Below, piece by piece: positions 1-11,577 of a DNA stretch of 64,000 nt. Numbering within the stretch: position 1 is the stretch's first letter; every line of letters starts with the position of its first letter. The notes below the pieces were generated by a model, which searched no databases, was not told where the DNA came from, and saw nothing but the letters and a program-made list of their open reading frames with translations. Origin of the DNA: Allomyces arbusculus (taxonomy: Eukaryota > Blastocladiomycota > Blastocladiomycetes > Blastocladiales > Blastocladiaceae); assembly GCA_027604705.1 (NCBI GenBank), contig JADHYV010000005.1, positions 434,001 through 498,000 on the forward strand, written 5' to 3'. Made by a program: the position numbers and the translations under genes.

Positions 1-991
1 TAATTGGGGACGTGTTGGTGCGCGCCGGTACGCTTGTTCACTGATCATCATGGTCACCATCACGTTTGATTGACTTTCGCGCGTCCACCCAGGGTACGGC
101 CTGATCACCGTGTGCCGGTTTTGGCGGCTCAAACTCATTTCCCCCGAGCACCCAACACGCGCGACGATGCTCTTCCGCGGCGCGTCCGCGCTGATCCTGG
201 TCGTGACCCTTGCGAGCCTCGGCTCCTCATTTGCCCTGCGGTTCACGGAATGGTCGCACCACGCGTACGGTGTCGATGTGCACGCCAGCGTCCCCGACGC
301 GGCCGTCCTTGCGCGGCGCAACGACGACCGTCTCGTCGGGTTCGTCACGTTCATGACCGTGCACCTGGCCAACTTGATCACCGACATTCTCTTCTTCAAA
401 ACGATTCTCAGCTCCATGTCGGCCACGCGCATGACCAGCCGCGACTGGATCGCGCTGACGTTGCCGTACGCGGCACCCGTGGCCACGACCGCGGCCTATG
501 TCGTGGTTCTCGTCGTGTCGTTTGTGCGGCCGGACACGCCCTATGTGATTTTCTTCTCGATTGCACTGAACCGCCTCGCCCCGGCGATTGAAACGTTTTT
601 GTTTTTCCGGTTCTCGGTCGCGCATACGCGGCGGCTGTTGCAGGCTGGGAGCAGTAGTGGCGGCAATGCGGGTGCACGGACGACGCCCGCGTCCGGCGGC
701 GCACTTGGGAGCAAACTCATGTCGGCGTCGGTTGCGTCGCGCGCGCCGGTCTCGACCGCGTCGGGCACGTGGCCGATCAGCAAGTCGAACTTGCAGCCGC
801 AGTCAAGCAAGCGCGACCAGCTCGCGCTCGATATGCGCGTGTCGCCGCCGATCCAGTGGAATGGCAGCAGTACGGCGTCGGCGTCGCCGACAACGCCGGG
901 GAGCGCAGCGGGTGCGGCGGCGCCGTGGAGTCCAGCGTTTGCCCCTGCGGCCGAGGGGGAGCAGCAGCAAGAGGGGCGGACGCGGTGGTGA
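1..991 (+). CDS. Multi-pass membrane protein, 3' part (5' end outside window)
   Basis: The 5' end lies outside the window. I read an upstream exon to about base 27, a 65 bp intron at 28-92 (donor gtacgc, acceptor ccacccag), then a last exon from 93 to the stop at 989-991. The exon junction restores a continuous frame (GYGLITVCRFW). At least four hydrophobic segments follow: one beginning ALILVVTLASLGSS, one around FMTVHLANLITDILFF, one around VATTAAYVVVLVVSF, and one around IFFSIALNRL. The tail after FRFSVAHTRRLL is Ser/Ala/Gly-rich and probably cytoplasmic. This topology resembles the C-terminal half of a polytopic receptor or transporter, and a 7TM receptor is possible. I recognise no family signature, so no function is assigned. 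Confidence 0.55.
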
Positions 992-2492
992 TGGATGGCT
1001 CGCGCGCGGTGAAAGATGGGTGGAGAAGATGGAGGGCGATACTGCGGGACCGCCGGTGGTGCGGCTGGTGCCGATGGTGTGCGTGCGGAAATGGACGAGC
1101 ATACAGAATGATCATGATGGGTGGTTTCTTTGTCGTACTGGGGGTCGACGCTCGCCGTGTCGCGGGCCCGCGCGCGCGGCATCGTGTCGCTCACCGGAGG
1201 ACCGTTGTTGGCGGTCGTGATCAAAGACGGGCCAGGGCCAGGAATTCAGCACGGCTGATGCCAAGGCCGGAGACCCGCCGGCCAGCTCGTCGACGGCGTG
1301 AGGGTGGTGGGTCACGTGCATCGGCAGTCCACGATGTCGCGCGGCCGATGGGCTCGAACTCGGCCGGAGCCAAGTCCACGGCGATGGCGCGCGCACCACC
1401 TCCCCCAACCCCGTCTGTCGCGCGCGCGGCTGTACCGACAGCGACCCCACGCACCGCGTGACGATGGGCGCCGCCGCTGCTGCTGCCGCTCACGGTCCCA
1501 CAGCACCTGTACCAGCACCCCTGCACCTCCAGTGCGCTCCACTCCATGCCCACGATCGCGCGCTCGCAACTGTCGCGCGCCGTGATCGAATCCGCGACGA
1601 CGCACGGCCCACGCGCGACGCGGCGCGCCCTTGGCCCTCCGTACCAGCTTCCGATCGCGCCGCTGTCTGCTCGGCCGCGACCGCGACCGGCCGACGCGCG
1701 AACAGACGGCCAGACGGCCAGACGGCCGCTCGATTGCGCGGCGCGGCGCACGAGAAGCCACGGCCGGCCAACGTTGGTCCTCGGAAAGCTTCTGCTGCGC
1801 ACGGCGGCGTGTCAAGTGGCCGCGTGGCGGGCCCCTGCCGCTCGTTGGGAGGTCCGGATCGGCGATGCCGACGTGCCGCACGATTTGCAGCGATCGTTGC
1901 CTTTGCCCGGCGCCAATCTCGACCAGCACAGTCGCTCGCCTCTTGGCCCGATTTCCCACAGACAATCGGCCTGTGGCATGCGCCCGCCGCCCTGTCTTTT
2001 TGGAGCCAAGAGCTGGTCCGCGGGCCCGATGGCCACGGGCATCGGCGCTGGACCATGGCCGATCGCAGCTCACTCCCGCCTCCTTGTCAGGCACCACCAC
2101 CGCGCGCCCGTGTCCGCCACGCACGCGCAGCTCGACGGGCACCGACCACGCATGGCGGGCGCGACTGGGGTTGCGCCCGTTGCGCCGCACCCAGGCCCAG
2201 CGACCATGGTGTCGCGACTGCCCGCGGCACGCTCCGCGCCCACTGCCGCGCCCGACGTGCATCGGCGACGTGCCGATGGCCGTGGCCGTCTGCGATACCG
2301 CGTGTCGGCCGCGGCCTGACGCAAGGTCGCGTCAGCGCCGCCGCATGCAGGGCTGGACGGTTTGGCACCATGGCGGACCGACACAAATACCGGGCGCGCC
2401 CCCGCCTCGCGGTCGCCTGTCCGTTCGGTCCCTGACCGCGTTCCCTGGACCTACCTCCCCACCATCCATCGACCACTATCTCGTCCACCATC
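992..2492. other. Intergenic, no supported gene
   Basis: This 1.5 kb is very GC-rich and open in several frames on both strands, but every reading is Arg/Ala/Pro-rich with no hydrophobic pattern, motif or exon signal I trust. It probably holds the 3' UTR of the membrane protein and the promoter of the gene starting at 2493. Confidence 0.5.
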
Positions 2493-3761
2493 ATGTCGGC
2501 CCCGTCATCGTCCTCTCGTGCTCCGCCGCCGCCGCTTGCGCGCCGTGCTGCCGGCGCGCCGCCGCTGGTCGCGCCGACGGGCGCGCACCCGTCGCCCAAC
2601 ACGGTCATGGCCACCATCATGAGCAACCCGGACTTCTTTGACCTGTTTTCGCGGCCGGCATCGGCGGCCTCCTCGCGCGACGCGTCCTTGCCGCGGTCGC
2701 CGCCGCTCGTCGACGTGCACACCGCCTCGGGCCCGTACGCGCCGTTGCCGCCGTTGAGGTTGCACCATGCCTCCTCGTCCTCCTCGTCGTCTCGCCACTC
2801 GACTGCTGCGTACGCGCCCGGCGCCTGTCCGTCAGCGTGGATGGGCCGCGCACGTGCGTCCCCGTCGCCACCACCAATGCCGCTGCCCAACTCGGTTCAT
2901 CCGGCATCGCTCGTCGCGCCGCGTGGAGCCGCACCGGCACCGTTGCCGTTGGCCGCGGCGGCGCCGCCACCACGCCCACCGCCCGCTGCCACTGCCGCGG
3001 GGAGGGCGAGCCCGGCGCCGTACATTTCTTCATCGCGCGGTACGCCCGAAACGGCATTGGTCGCTGCACGCGAGACGGTGTTGCCTCCCGAGTCCAAGCA
3101 CAACCACGCGATTCGGCTCGTGTATGGGCCCGATGGACGGTCGCTCGTGCCTGCCAGTACGTTTCTACTCTACCATATCACGCCCAATCGCGATCATGGA
3201 CAAGTCATCCTATCCGCTCGTTCGTTCGACCCCATCCTGACCCACGGCTGTGCCACACTAGACCACCACGCCCTGCCGTGCCTCGACCCGATGATCCTGT
3301 GCGGCCGCGTCGTCGACATGTCGGTGCACATGGAAGTCTTCCTGCAGGACCTGTTGCCGCGCAAGTCTTCGGACCGTGCCGACTGGCAGCCCGTCGATAT
3401 CACGTTCGATATCTTGTCGTCCCGACTGCGGCAGACACTCGAGACCATGGAATCGTTCCGTGCCGACTTGGCCAAGCGAGCCACGCAGGACCGCGAGTCG
3501 CGCGTCCAACAGCAGGTGAAGCGGCTGCAGGCGGCACGCGCCGCACGGTCGGCAGCAAAAGATGCCGGGTTGCCGAGTTGGGCGGCGAGTAAGAAGGGTC
3601 GTCGTGCAAAGTCGATGGCGTCGTCGTCGAGTGCAAGCAGAAAGCTCGCCGAGGCCAAGTCGGCGTTCCCGAGCATGCCGTCGGACGAGGACGTGGCCGC
3701 GGCCGTCAGCCAGTACGTGCAAGTCCCGCCGGCGTGGATGATGTTGCCGGGTGGGCTGTGA
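2493..3761 (+). CDS. Hypothetical protein, low-complexity N-terminus and helical C-terminus
   Basis: This is a single open frame of 422 codons from an ATG at 2493. I do not recognise it. Residues 1-200 are Ala/Pro/Ser-rich. Residues about 210-290 look folded, with alternating hydrophobic strands around VYGPDGRSLVPASTFLLYHI and DPMILCGRVVDMSVHMEVFL. Residues about 300-355 form a probable amphipathic helix or coiled coil rich in Arg, Gln and Ala (SSRLRQTLETMESFRADLAK). A basic patch with KKGRRAK near residue 370 could be a nuclear localisation signal. The codon pattern is strongly GC3-biased, like recognised neighbours, which supports real coding. In-frame internal ATGs (for example MATIMSNPDFF) are possible alternative starts. 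Confidence 0.6.
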   Translation: MSAPSSSSRAPPPPLARRAAGAPPLVAPTGAHPSPNTVMATIMSNPDFFDLFSRPASAASSRDASLPRSPPLVDVHTASGPYAPLPPLRLHHASSSSSSSRHSTAAYAPGACPSAWMGRARASPSPPPMPLPNSVHPASLVAPRGAAPAPLPLAAAAPPPRPPPAATAAGRASPAPYISSSRGTPETALVAARETVLPPESKHNHAIRLVYGPDGRSLVPASTFLLYHITPNRDHGQVILSARSFDPILTHGCATLDHHALPCLDPMILCGRVVDMSVHMEVFLQDLLPRKSSDRADWQPVDITFDILSSRLRQTLETMESFRADLAKRATQDRESRVQQQVKRLQAARAARSAAKDAGLPSWAASKKGRRAKSMASSSSASRKLAEAKSAFPSMPSDEDVAAAVSQYVQVPPAWMMLPGGL

Positions 3762-4118
3762 TGTCGGACGTGTGCGTCGTTTGTTGGGTTTGCACCGTTT
3801 TTGGTTGGTTCTAGGTGCACGTGCCGAATCCGCGCGGCGTGTCGCGCCAGCTTTGGTCTGATGATATCCTGCTTGCCTTTGCCTTTCTGCACTTCATTTC
3901 GTGTCGGTCTGGCACGCAAAGATCGCGGTTTTGTGCTTGTGCTTCAATGGCTGCCGGCACACTGCGATCCGACTGAGATTCATCGGGAACACATGAGACA
4001 GCCAGAACCAATAGCGGCCTCTGACCAGCATGGATGATCGTACGACGTGGCATGCTGTCAAATTTAGTTTAGACATGAAGGGTCGCTGCAAAGGAACACC
4101 AATCTCAATCCATTTCCG
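3762..4118. other. Intergenic between convergent genes
   Basis: This 357 bp between two convergent stops has visibly lower GC than the flanking coding sequence. I see only short spurious frames, as expected for two abutting 3' UTRs. Confidence 0.6.
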
Positions 4119-4490
4119 TCACAGCTTCTCGGCCACTTCGTCGCAGAACGTGGCCAGTTTCACGTCGCGCTCACTGCACCCATCGGCGTCGTGCGTCGAC
4201 AACGTCACTTGCACGCGGTTGTACACGTTGAACCATTCCTACCATCCTCTCCAAACGCGTCAGAACCTCCCCACCCTTGCCGCTCTGAGCGAAACGCATA
4301 CCGGATGATGATCGGCCTTCTCGGCGGCCAGCGCCACGGCCGACATGAACCGCCACGCGTGGTTGAAGTCCTTGAACTGGTACTCTTTGGCAATCGCGTC
4401 ACGCGTTGGCAGCTGGTCGCGCCAGCCGCGGGCGACGAGCGGCGCAAGCGAGGCTGTGCGGTTGGTGAGACGAGCGATCGGAGCCGACAT
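4119..4490 (-). CDS. Pterin-4a-carbinolamine dehydratase (PCD/DCoH)
   Basis: This enzyme dehydrates 4a-hydroxytetrahydrobiopterin and so helps regenerate the cofactor of aromatic amino-acid hydroxylases. Exon 1 is 4490-4302 and exon 2 is 4238-4119, with a 63 bp intron (4239-4301, donor gtatgc, acceptor gtag). The joined frame gives 102 residues, the usual length of the family. The signature is clear: [10 protein letters not shown], then EKADHHPEW across the splice junction, then the [17 protein letters not shown] block and a helical end. The two adjacent His of the HHP motif and the Trp match the known active site. The start MSAPIARL at 4490 gives the family length; an upstream alternative (4559) would add 23 unlikely residues. 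The 3' neighbour on the same strand is unrelated. Confidence 0.9.
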
Positions 4491-4877
4491 AATGCAGTAA
4501 GTTGTGCGGCGGGGAGAGAGCGTCACAGTGGTGGAGGAGGGTGCGCGGGCCAAGGACAAAATTGATTTGAACGTGGATCGACGCTTGCGCCTGCCGGGCG
4601 GTTGGTTGGGGCAGTCCGAACCGTGTCGTGATCGTGAACGATCTCATCGTGGCTCTGCCACCAGCGCGACTCCCGAACGGCCGAAGACAAGAAGTGAACC
4701 CCGATTTCATTGGTGCCAGTCCCCATTCCCGCTCTCTTTTCCTCCAAGTCGCCGTCGGACCGCGTTCCAGGGCCGCTGATCCCCCGCACACGCCGCGCGC
4801 GCCCATCACCATCGCCGCCGTCGCACACGCGCTGTTCGCGTCCCCGCGAACCACATCCCCGTCCGCCTTCCCTTCCT
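4491..4877. other. Intergenic, PCD promoter side
   Basis: This 387 bp lies between the PCD start and the CFAP77 stop, both on the minus strand. I see no further gene. It should contain the PCD promoter and CFAP77 3' UTR. Confidence 0.5.
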
Positions 4878-5821
4878 TCACGTGCACAGCGGGTTCTGGT
4901 GATCCACGCGCGCCGGCACATCGCGGAACCGTGGCATCTTAAACAGCTCCTTCGCGTCCCTTTCATAAATCGTCAAGTGCTTGGGTTTCGGGTGCTGCAG
5001 CGGCACCATCTGATCTTTCCGAGTCCGCGGACGGTGCGTCATGGCTGCCAGCGCGCGCGCATGCTCCTCTTCGCGCATTTTCATCGCCTCGTCGTACTCG
5101 CGCTGGTAGTGGTCCGACATGAGCTTGCCCACGGGCGAACTCGGGCGCGTCGGCTTGCCGTAGGTGAAGGTCGGGTCCGTGTCGGAGGGTAAGTGCCGGC
5201 GGGCCGACCGCGGGGTGGGGTGCGTCGCGTGGTTGATGACTTTCATGCGGATCGGGTGCAGTTTGCGGTGCTCGTATTGGCCTGGAGAGGAGGGATGGTG
5301 AGTGGGGAGTGCGGCGTGGGGATGAGTGGGGAGGGGAGGGGATGGCGTACCTTTCGGATCGACAATGCCCGCGTGCAGCGTGAGCTTGTTCATCGACACG
5401 TAGTCGAGCGACGGCACCGCGGTCTTGCTCTTCTGCTTGGTCTGCCAGCTCGTCAAGACTACGGAACGGCGCTCGAGTTTGAGCCAACGCCATACGCGAA
5501 AAAAAAAATGACGTGCCGACCGGCTCGCTATGTACCCTTAGCCGTCGTCTCGTCCGGCCGGCGGTCCACCTTCTTGCCGTACACATGCTCGTCGCACGGG
5601 AGCGTGTAGCACGTCGGCCGCGCCTTGCCAACCGGCGACTTGACCTGGAAACCGGGCGGCATGTCAGTCGGATCGAATCCACGGTCGGCCGGCTGGCATT
5701 TCGTCCCGCGCTGACGCACCAGCAGCGTATTCGTCGCGCCGCGCGACGAGCTCACGCGGCCGAAGTCGGCTGCATACGAGGTGGTCGCCGACGACTTTTT
5801 CTTGTGCGCCGACGGGAACAT
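4878..5821 (-). CDS. CFAP77: CFAP77-like cilia- and flagella-associated protein (DUF4483)
   Basis: Family members are microtubule inner proteins of the axonemal doublet. Three exons read as 5821-5536, 5458-5351 and 5281-4878, with introns of 77 bp (donor gtacat) and 69 bp (donor gtacgc). The second intron is a multiple of three without stops, so a naive translation runs through it. The model gives 265 residues. Recognised features are the PVGKARPTCYTLP block followed by DEHVYGKKVD, and a second similar block, DPTFTYGKPTRPSSPVGKLM. This repeated layout is what I remember of CFAP77. The C-terminus carries a charged helix (REYDEAMKMREEEHARALAAM). It fits a zoospore-forming fungus and is divergent from REV1. 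The family assignment is from memory of the motif. Confidence 0.72.
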
Positions 5822-6289
5822 GGTGGAAAGGTGGGTGGCGGAACGTAGATCGCGAGGGGCGTCTGAGTTGCGGAGGGTTAGGAGCGGGTGGAGGGGCAGG
5901 ATTCGGGCGAGGAGCGGGCCAGCCGCAGTCTCTATCGTCTATGCGAGCGCGCGGAGAGTGGAGTGCGGCAAGTTGCGCGGGTAGCGGTGTCGCCGGCGGA
6001 TCGTTTTGTGGTTGCGGGATGCCGGCCTGTTGTCGCGGTGATCTTGCGAGGGGAGCGGCGCGGGGCGATGGTAGAGAGGTTGAAGAAATTCCGATATTTT
6101 TTGAGAGCACCCAGCGCGTTCAAGCTTGAGCATGTGAAAGTCCAGTGACTGTCCCACACAGTGTTTCCGAAACGCATCGAGTCACCGACTCACGTCGTCC
6201 TGCTTCACGATGTCAGCGATGCAACGGCGGGCGTCGCTCATCTCGTTCAGGAAAAGTGCCACGAACTGCTCGCATTGGACACGACCGCC
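5822..6289. promoter_or_regulatory. Divergent promoter region CFAP77 / REV1
   Basis: This 468 bp separates two divergent start codons. GC is lower near 6080-6180. I see no gene and no obvious TATA box. It is the likely shared promoter. Confidence 0.5.
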
Positions 6290-9200
6290 ATGACCGCACC
6301 CAAGCGCCGCGCCGGCGAGTTCAAAGATGACCGCGGCAACTATCGGCCGCCCGATTTTGGCAATTTCGGGATGTACATGGGCCAAAAGAAGCAAAAGTAA
6401 CGACTTCAACAACATTCCAGTCATAAATGCATCAATAGTGAGCAGCTCATTGTCCACCTGTTGGCCGTCGTAGACTGCGAGAACAGGACGACCTTCGCGC
6501 ACCGTCATTGAGTGGCGCGAGCGGGTCGGGCAGGGCCCCGCCGCAAATCTTTCACGGCATGACACTACACATCAACGGTTACTGCGACGAGATGCCGCTG
6601 CAGGAGCTCAAGGCGCTGATTCTCAAGCACGGCGGTCAATACGACCATTATTTCAGCAAGTCGGTACTCCTATCATTTTTGCACGCGAACTTCTCACGTC
6701 ATCCGGAACCCTGACCACGCCGCGATGCTCACAGGTCGACAACGACGCACATGGTCGCGTCCAACTTGACGCCGGCCAAGAAGCACGAGTTTCGGCATTT
6801 CAAGGTTGCGACGCCACGGTGGGTCCTCGACTCGATTGCGCAGGGCAAGCTGCTGCCGTGGCACCAGTACAGCGCGCTCACGATGGCGCCGTCGGTGAGC
6901 GGCCAGGCCTTGCTCGTGCCGACGGTTCACGGCGCAACCTCGAGCGGCCCGATCCATCATCCTCAACCCGGTCATGCATCACTGCAATCACCAGCACCAG
7001 CCGTTCCCGTCCAACCTTCAACACCCGCACGGCCACTCGCCCCTGCACCCGCCGCGCGCCTGGCGGCCAAAGACGCCAAGGACCCCGAGTTCCTGCAGCA
7101 GTACTACCAAAACTCGCGGCTTCATTTCCTCTCGACGTGGAAGGCTGAGCTGCAGGCCATGACGCGTCCGATTCACGAGGAGCTGCAGCGCAAGGCGCAG
7201 GGACGGGCCGCCAACGCGCCGCCACCGCCGTTCAAGGTGATTATGCACGTCGATATGGACTGCTTCTTCGTGTCGGTTGCGCTCCTGTCGCGGCCAGACC
7301 TGGTGGACAAGCCCGTGGGCGTCGCACACGCCGAGAAAATGAACGCCGATGGGTCGAGCGAGATTGCGAGCTGTAATTATGTTGCGCGGGGGTTCGGAGT
7401 GCGTAATGGCATGTTGTACGGGTCTCTTTGCTCTACTCTTTGGCAACGGAAAACTGTATCCTATTCTCACGTTCTGTTTCTGCTCTTCAGCACCGGCCAG
7501 GCGCGGAAACTTTGCCCGCAACTCGTACTGCTCCCGTACGACTTCGCCGCCTACCGCGCGACCACCGCGCAGCTCTACAACGTCCTGCGCGACTTTGCCA
7601 CGGGTCTGCACGCCGTCTCGTGCGACGAGGCCTACATTGACGTATCCCCACGGATCACCGACCCGGCCGAGATTCTCCCCCTCGCCCACACGATCCGGGC
7701 CGAAATTCGCGCCCAAACCCGGTGCGCCGCGTCGATCGGGTGCGGTGAAAACATGCTGCTCGCGCGACTCGCGACGGCGCGCGCGAAACCGGACGGTGCC
7801 GTGGCGTGGACGCGCGACGAGTTTATGAAGGCGTTGCCGGAGATCAAAATCCGGGACTTGCCGGGCGTCGGGCACCATGTCGCGCGCAAGTTGGCCGAGA
7901 TGAAGGCGGTCACGGCGGCGGATTTGGCCAAGGTGAGTAAAGCCAAGCTGCAGGCGGAACTGGGGGCCAAGCTGGGCGAGACGTTGTATGCGTATTGTCG
8001 GGGGATTGATGAGCGCGATTTTGGGCATAAGCCGCGACAGACGGTGAGCGCCGAGGTCAAGTATGTTGATATTGTGGATTTGGATCCGTCGATGGATGGG
8101 ATTTGGCGACTGACTGTCGTCTCCGCCATCAGTTACGGGATCCGCTTCGACACGCAAGACCAGGCGCACGAGTTCATGCGCCAGCTGACGCGCGAAGTCG
8201 CGCAACGGTACGCTCCCTTACCTCCCATCGCGCCCATCTTTTCGCTCATTCATCCCTCTTGCCCGCCCCTAGACTGCACTCCGTCGGTGCCAAAGCGGCG
8301 CACATGACGCTCAAAATCATGAAGCGCGCGACCGACGCCGACCCACGCAAGCATCTCGGGCACGGCATCTGCGATACGTTCTCCAAGTCGCAGACGTTGG
8401 CGCGCGCCACGGACCAGGCTGACGTCTTGGCGACAGTCGCGTGCGCGTTGCTCGATGCGTTTGCCTTTGCGCCCGCCGACCTGCGCGGAATCGGGATCAG
8501 CTGCACGCGGCTCGTCTACCCGGGTGATACGGTGGAGAAGGGTAGCCGGACGCTGTTTGATTTCGTGAGGCCGACCAAGGGAAAGAAGGAGGAGAAGGGG
8601 AATGTGGCCGGGGAGGGTGGGGGTGACGCGATTGGCCGACGTCAAGATCCGGCTCCTCCACCAAGGCCCCCCGCCCGATTTGAGGATGTTGCACGAGCCG
8701 ACGGGCCCTTCCGGGTCGAGAGTGCCGCATCAAAGATGAGTGCGCAGGTTGACGAGATCATGGCGCAAGAGCTCGATTTGAGCGTGCTCAACGAGCTGCC
8801 GCCCGGTGCGTTAGCGCGGGAGTCGCGTTGTCTTTGATTCACTACTGACCATGACCGTTCGTCACAGACATTCGCCGGGAGGTGATCCAGGACAAGCGAC
8901 AGGAAATCGAATCGCGATTACGTCGCGGGCGGCATCAACCTCCAGCACGTGCACCAGCACGCCGCGCACCCTCTCCACCACGTCGTCAAGCACCAGCCAA
9001 GCCGACGGTCCGATCTCCTCCAGCACCACCCGCGGCTGCTCCACCAGCAGATGGTCCACCCGGCCAGCCGCCCGCGTTGCTTAACTGTCGCGCCCTACCT
9101 GCCGTGCGACGGCTTCTTTTGCAGTGGCTTGAGCACTCGGCAGCCAACGTGGCCACGACCGACTTTGCGACCGACGGAGCCATGGTCGGCGACTATGTCG

Positions 9201-9385
9201 AGCGGCTCGTCGACGCCAAGTACTATGATGTCGCGCAGCGCGTGCTGCAGTACATGTCGTACTTGCTGCAGACGCGCAAGGACACGTGGCCGGCGCCGGT
9301 CGCGGGCATGGTGCACGCTGTGCTCGACCGCGGGGCCGAGGCGGTGCGGCGCGCCGTCGGCGAAGAGGCGATCCTAGCGCTGTAG
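6290..9385 (+). CDS. REV1: DNA repair protein REV1 (Y-family deoxycytidyl transferase)
   Basis: REV1 is a translesion deoxycytidyl transferase and the scaffold for other bypass polymerases. Six exons: 6290-6396, 6474-6659, 6735-7415, 7491-8207, 8273-8805, 8868-9385, giving 913 residues in frame; introns are 62-77 bp. The N-terminal NFGMYMGQKKQKL block matches the REV1 leader. A BRCT domain follows (about 60-148; LHINGY, HGGQYDHYFSKS, then TTTHMVASNL). The IMS catalytic core starts at VIMHVDMDCFF (Asp271, Asp273), with SCDEA giving Asp370/Glu371, so the acidic triad is intact. Next come a helix-hairpin-helix region (LPGVGHHVARKL), the little finger ending at GHGICDTFSKS, a ubiquitin-binding motif (DLSVLNELPPDIRREVI, across the last splice) and the C-terminal polymerase/REV7-binding domain (about 800-913). 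Two introns lie in frame without stops. Confidence 0.95.
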
Positions 9386-9735
9386 GTCGGGAGAGTGGGC
9401 GAGAGACGCGTGTTGTTCTCAAAATGAACTGCAGGACGTGCGGCACGGCATGTGTATTTTTGGTGGGCTGGCTGCTTGTTCGGCCTGCACAAAACGCCTT
9501 CTTTGCGCCGCGCCGCGCTCGTCAATCTTTGCTTGGCGCTCCACCAACCACCCCGTCGTCAACCGCGACTTCACGACTCCCCAGCACGCCAGGCCCGTCG
9601 CCAACTCGCTGCATTCGTGCGCGCCTGTTGACTCTCCCACTCCCGCCGCGACGCCCGCCCGCTCTTGCGCTCGCCGCGACCCACTGTGACTTTGCAACCC
9701 GACCCTCCGACACCCGCCAGCGTCGTTCGTCAACC
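9386..9735. other. Intergenic REV1-GDT1
   Basis: This 350 bp lies between two genes on the plus strand. It is C-rich near the second start (ccactcccgccgcgacgccc). I found no additional gene. Confidence 0.5.
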
Positions 9736-11245
9736 ATGAAGCTCACGACGCGGCCGCTCTTCTCGACTTTGCTCCTGACGGCGCTGGCCGTCGCCGCCGT
9801 CTCTTCCGCTGCGGCGCCGGGGCCGCAGGTGCGTCCTGCACCACCACCATGCACTATTGCGAGCGCGCCAGCAGCTGATCACGACTGGACTTAGTTGATT
9901 GCACGCGGCACGGATCCGGACGCCGACGGCTACGACTTCCTCGCGCCGAGCGCCGACCCACAAGCCGCTGCCGCCGCGGCCGTGGGCGACGACCGATCCA
10001 GTGGACCTACGGCCCTGCGCGCGGCCATTGCCGACGCGCTTGCGAAACTACCCGAAAACGCCAAGGTCGCAGCCGCGAACCCGCGCCAGGGGGGTGTCTC
10101 GGACGCGGAAGCCGCTGCGGCCGCTGAGGACGAGCGCGAGGCCGCGCGCGAAATTGCCGCTGCCAGCTCTCCCGGTGGTGTTGCTGTTGTGGATGACGCG
10201 GTCGCCGCAGCCGTTGCAGCGGCCCCACCCACGACCATGTCCTCGACCGCTGCACCGCACGACATTGATGTACCTCTCCCCGTGCCCATGTCGTCGGCGC
10301 TCGTGCACGACGACAAGACGCACCGCCGACACAGCACGCACAAGAAGAAGCCTGCTAAGCCCGTCGTCGAGGCCGCTGCGATTGCCGACGCCGACAATGT
10401 CGACATGCAATCGAACCCAAGCGACGCGACCGAGCCCGACACGGCGGCCGGGGCCGACCGCCGGTCCCTGATCACGTCCTCGCTCATGATCATTGTCTCG
10501 GAAATCGGCGACAAGACCTTCTTGATTGCTGCAATTCTCGCCATGACGCACCCACGCGCCGTCGTCTTTGCCGCGGCGCTCTCGGCGCTCGCTGTCATGT
10601 CGGTCCTGTCGGCGTTGCTCGGTAACGTCCTGCCGGCGCTCCTCTCGCGCACCTACACGCAAGCGCTCGCGGGGCTCCTGTTTGCCGTGTTTGGCGTGCG
10701 CATGTTCTTTGAGGCCCGCGCCATGCCCAAGGGTCAGGGCACCGACGAGGAAATGGCCGAGGTCGCGGCGGAACTCGAGGAGCGCGATGGTGAGTACAAG
10801 CGGCTCGAGCGCGGCAGCAGCAAGGACTTGAACGACGACGAGGGCAAGGCCGCTGCAGCATCGGCATCGCGCACGTCGGCAATCAAGAACCTACTCTCAT
10901 TCATTCTGTCGCCTATCTTTGTCGAGACGTTTGTGCTCACGTTCCTCGCCGAGTGGGGCGACCGGTCTCAGATTGCGACGATTGCGCTGGGCGCGGCCGG
11001 CGTATGTTTCTCCTGTTTTACTCACGTTCAGGGTCCATATCTCGGCACCAACTGATCACATCCCATCTCCATAGCACGTCGTGAGCGTCATGATCGGCAC
11101 GATCGTCGGCCACTCGCTGTGCACGGGGCTCGCCGTCGTTGGTGGCCGCATGCTCGCATCTCGCATTTCCGTGCGCACCGTCACTATGGCCGGATCGTTC
11201 GTCTTCATCTGCTTTGCGATCATGACGTTTGCCTACCTCGAGTGA
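9736..11245 (+). CDS. GDT1: GDT1/TMEM165 family (UPF0016) Ca2+/Mn2+ transporter
   Basis: GDT1/TMEM165 proteins move Ca2+ and Mn2+ into the Golgi and support glycosylation. Exons are 9736-9828, 9895-11001 and 11075-11245, with introns of 66 and 73 bp, giving 456 residues. Exon 1 encodes a signal peptide (MKLTTRPLFSTLLLTALAVA, cleavage near AAAPGPQ). A long acidic, Ala-rich stretch follows (about 32-230), which is longer than in yeast Gdt1. Both family motifs are present and intact: SEIGDKT at the start of the first hydrophobic repeat, and EWGDRSQIATI at the start of the second. Between them sits a charged loop (DEEMAEVAAELEERDGEYKRLE). The last exon completes the final two membrane helices (MAGSFVFICFAIMTFAYLE). 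Golgi location is inferred from the family. Confidence 0.93.
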
Positions 11246-11577
11246 TCCCCCTCCACCTCTCTCAACGCGCGGGTCGCTGCGTCTTTCGATTTCCAGTGCT
11301 CGGGCATGGGCGCCGTGGGTTCCCTGTTTTTTTTAGCTGCTTTTTATGCTGTTTCTTCTTCCTCGGTTGCGCAATGCCGGGCGTCTCTGTACATAATTCA
11401 AAACGGTCTTTTCCTCATCGTGTCCACTCCGAGCGTTGGATCGCGTTCCTTTCGGAACAACTCGTGAAGACACAGCGTGCACTGAATAGATAAATTTGAA
11501 TTAATCTCGCGACATTATTCAATGTCGCGCTCAGGTGCGGAAAGCCAACTCGGCGGCCGCTCCATCTCCACCCCCGC
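11246..11577. other. Intergenic between convergent genes
   Basis: This 332 bp contains the 3' ends of GDT1 and the RCC1-repeat gene. It is T-rich around 11330-11360. I see no gene. Confidence 0.55.

Noticed and set aside
992-2492. Several long open frames on both strands
   Set aside because: High GC removes stop codons. The translations are Arg/Pro/Ala-rich, lack motifs and conflict with each other.
6161-6289. Upstream ATG extending REV1 by 43 residues
   Set aside because: REV1 proteins begin close to the NFGMYM-like leader. The ATG at 6290 has a better context and the expected length.
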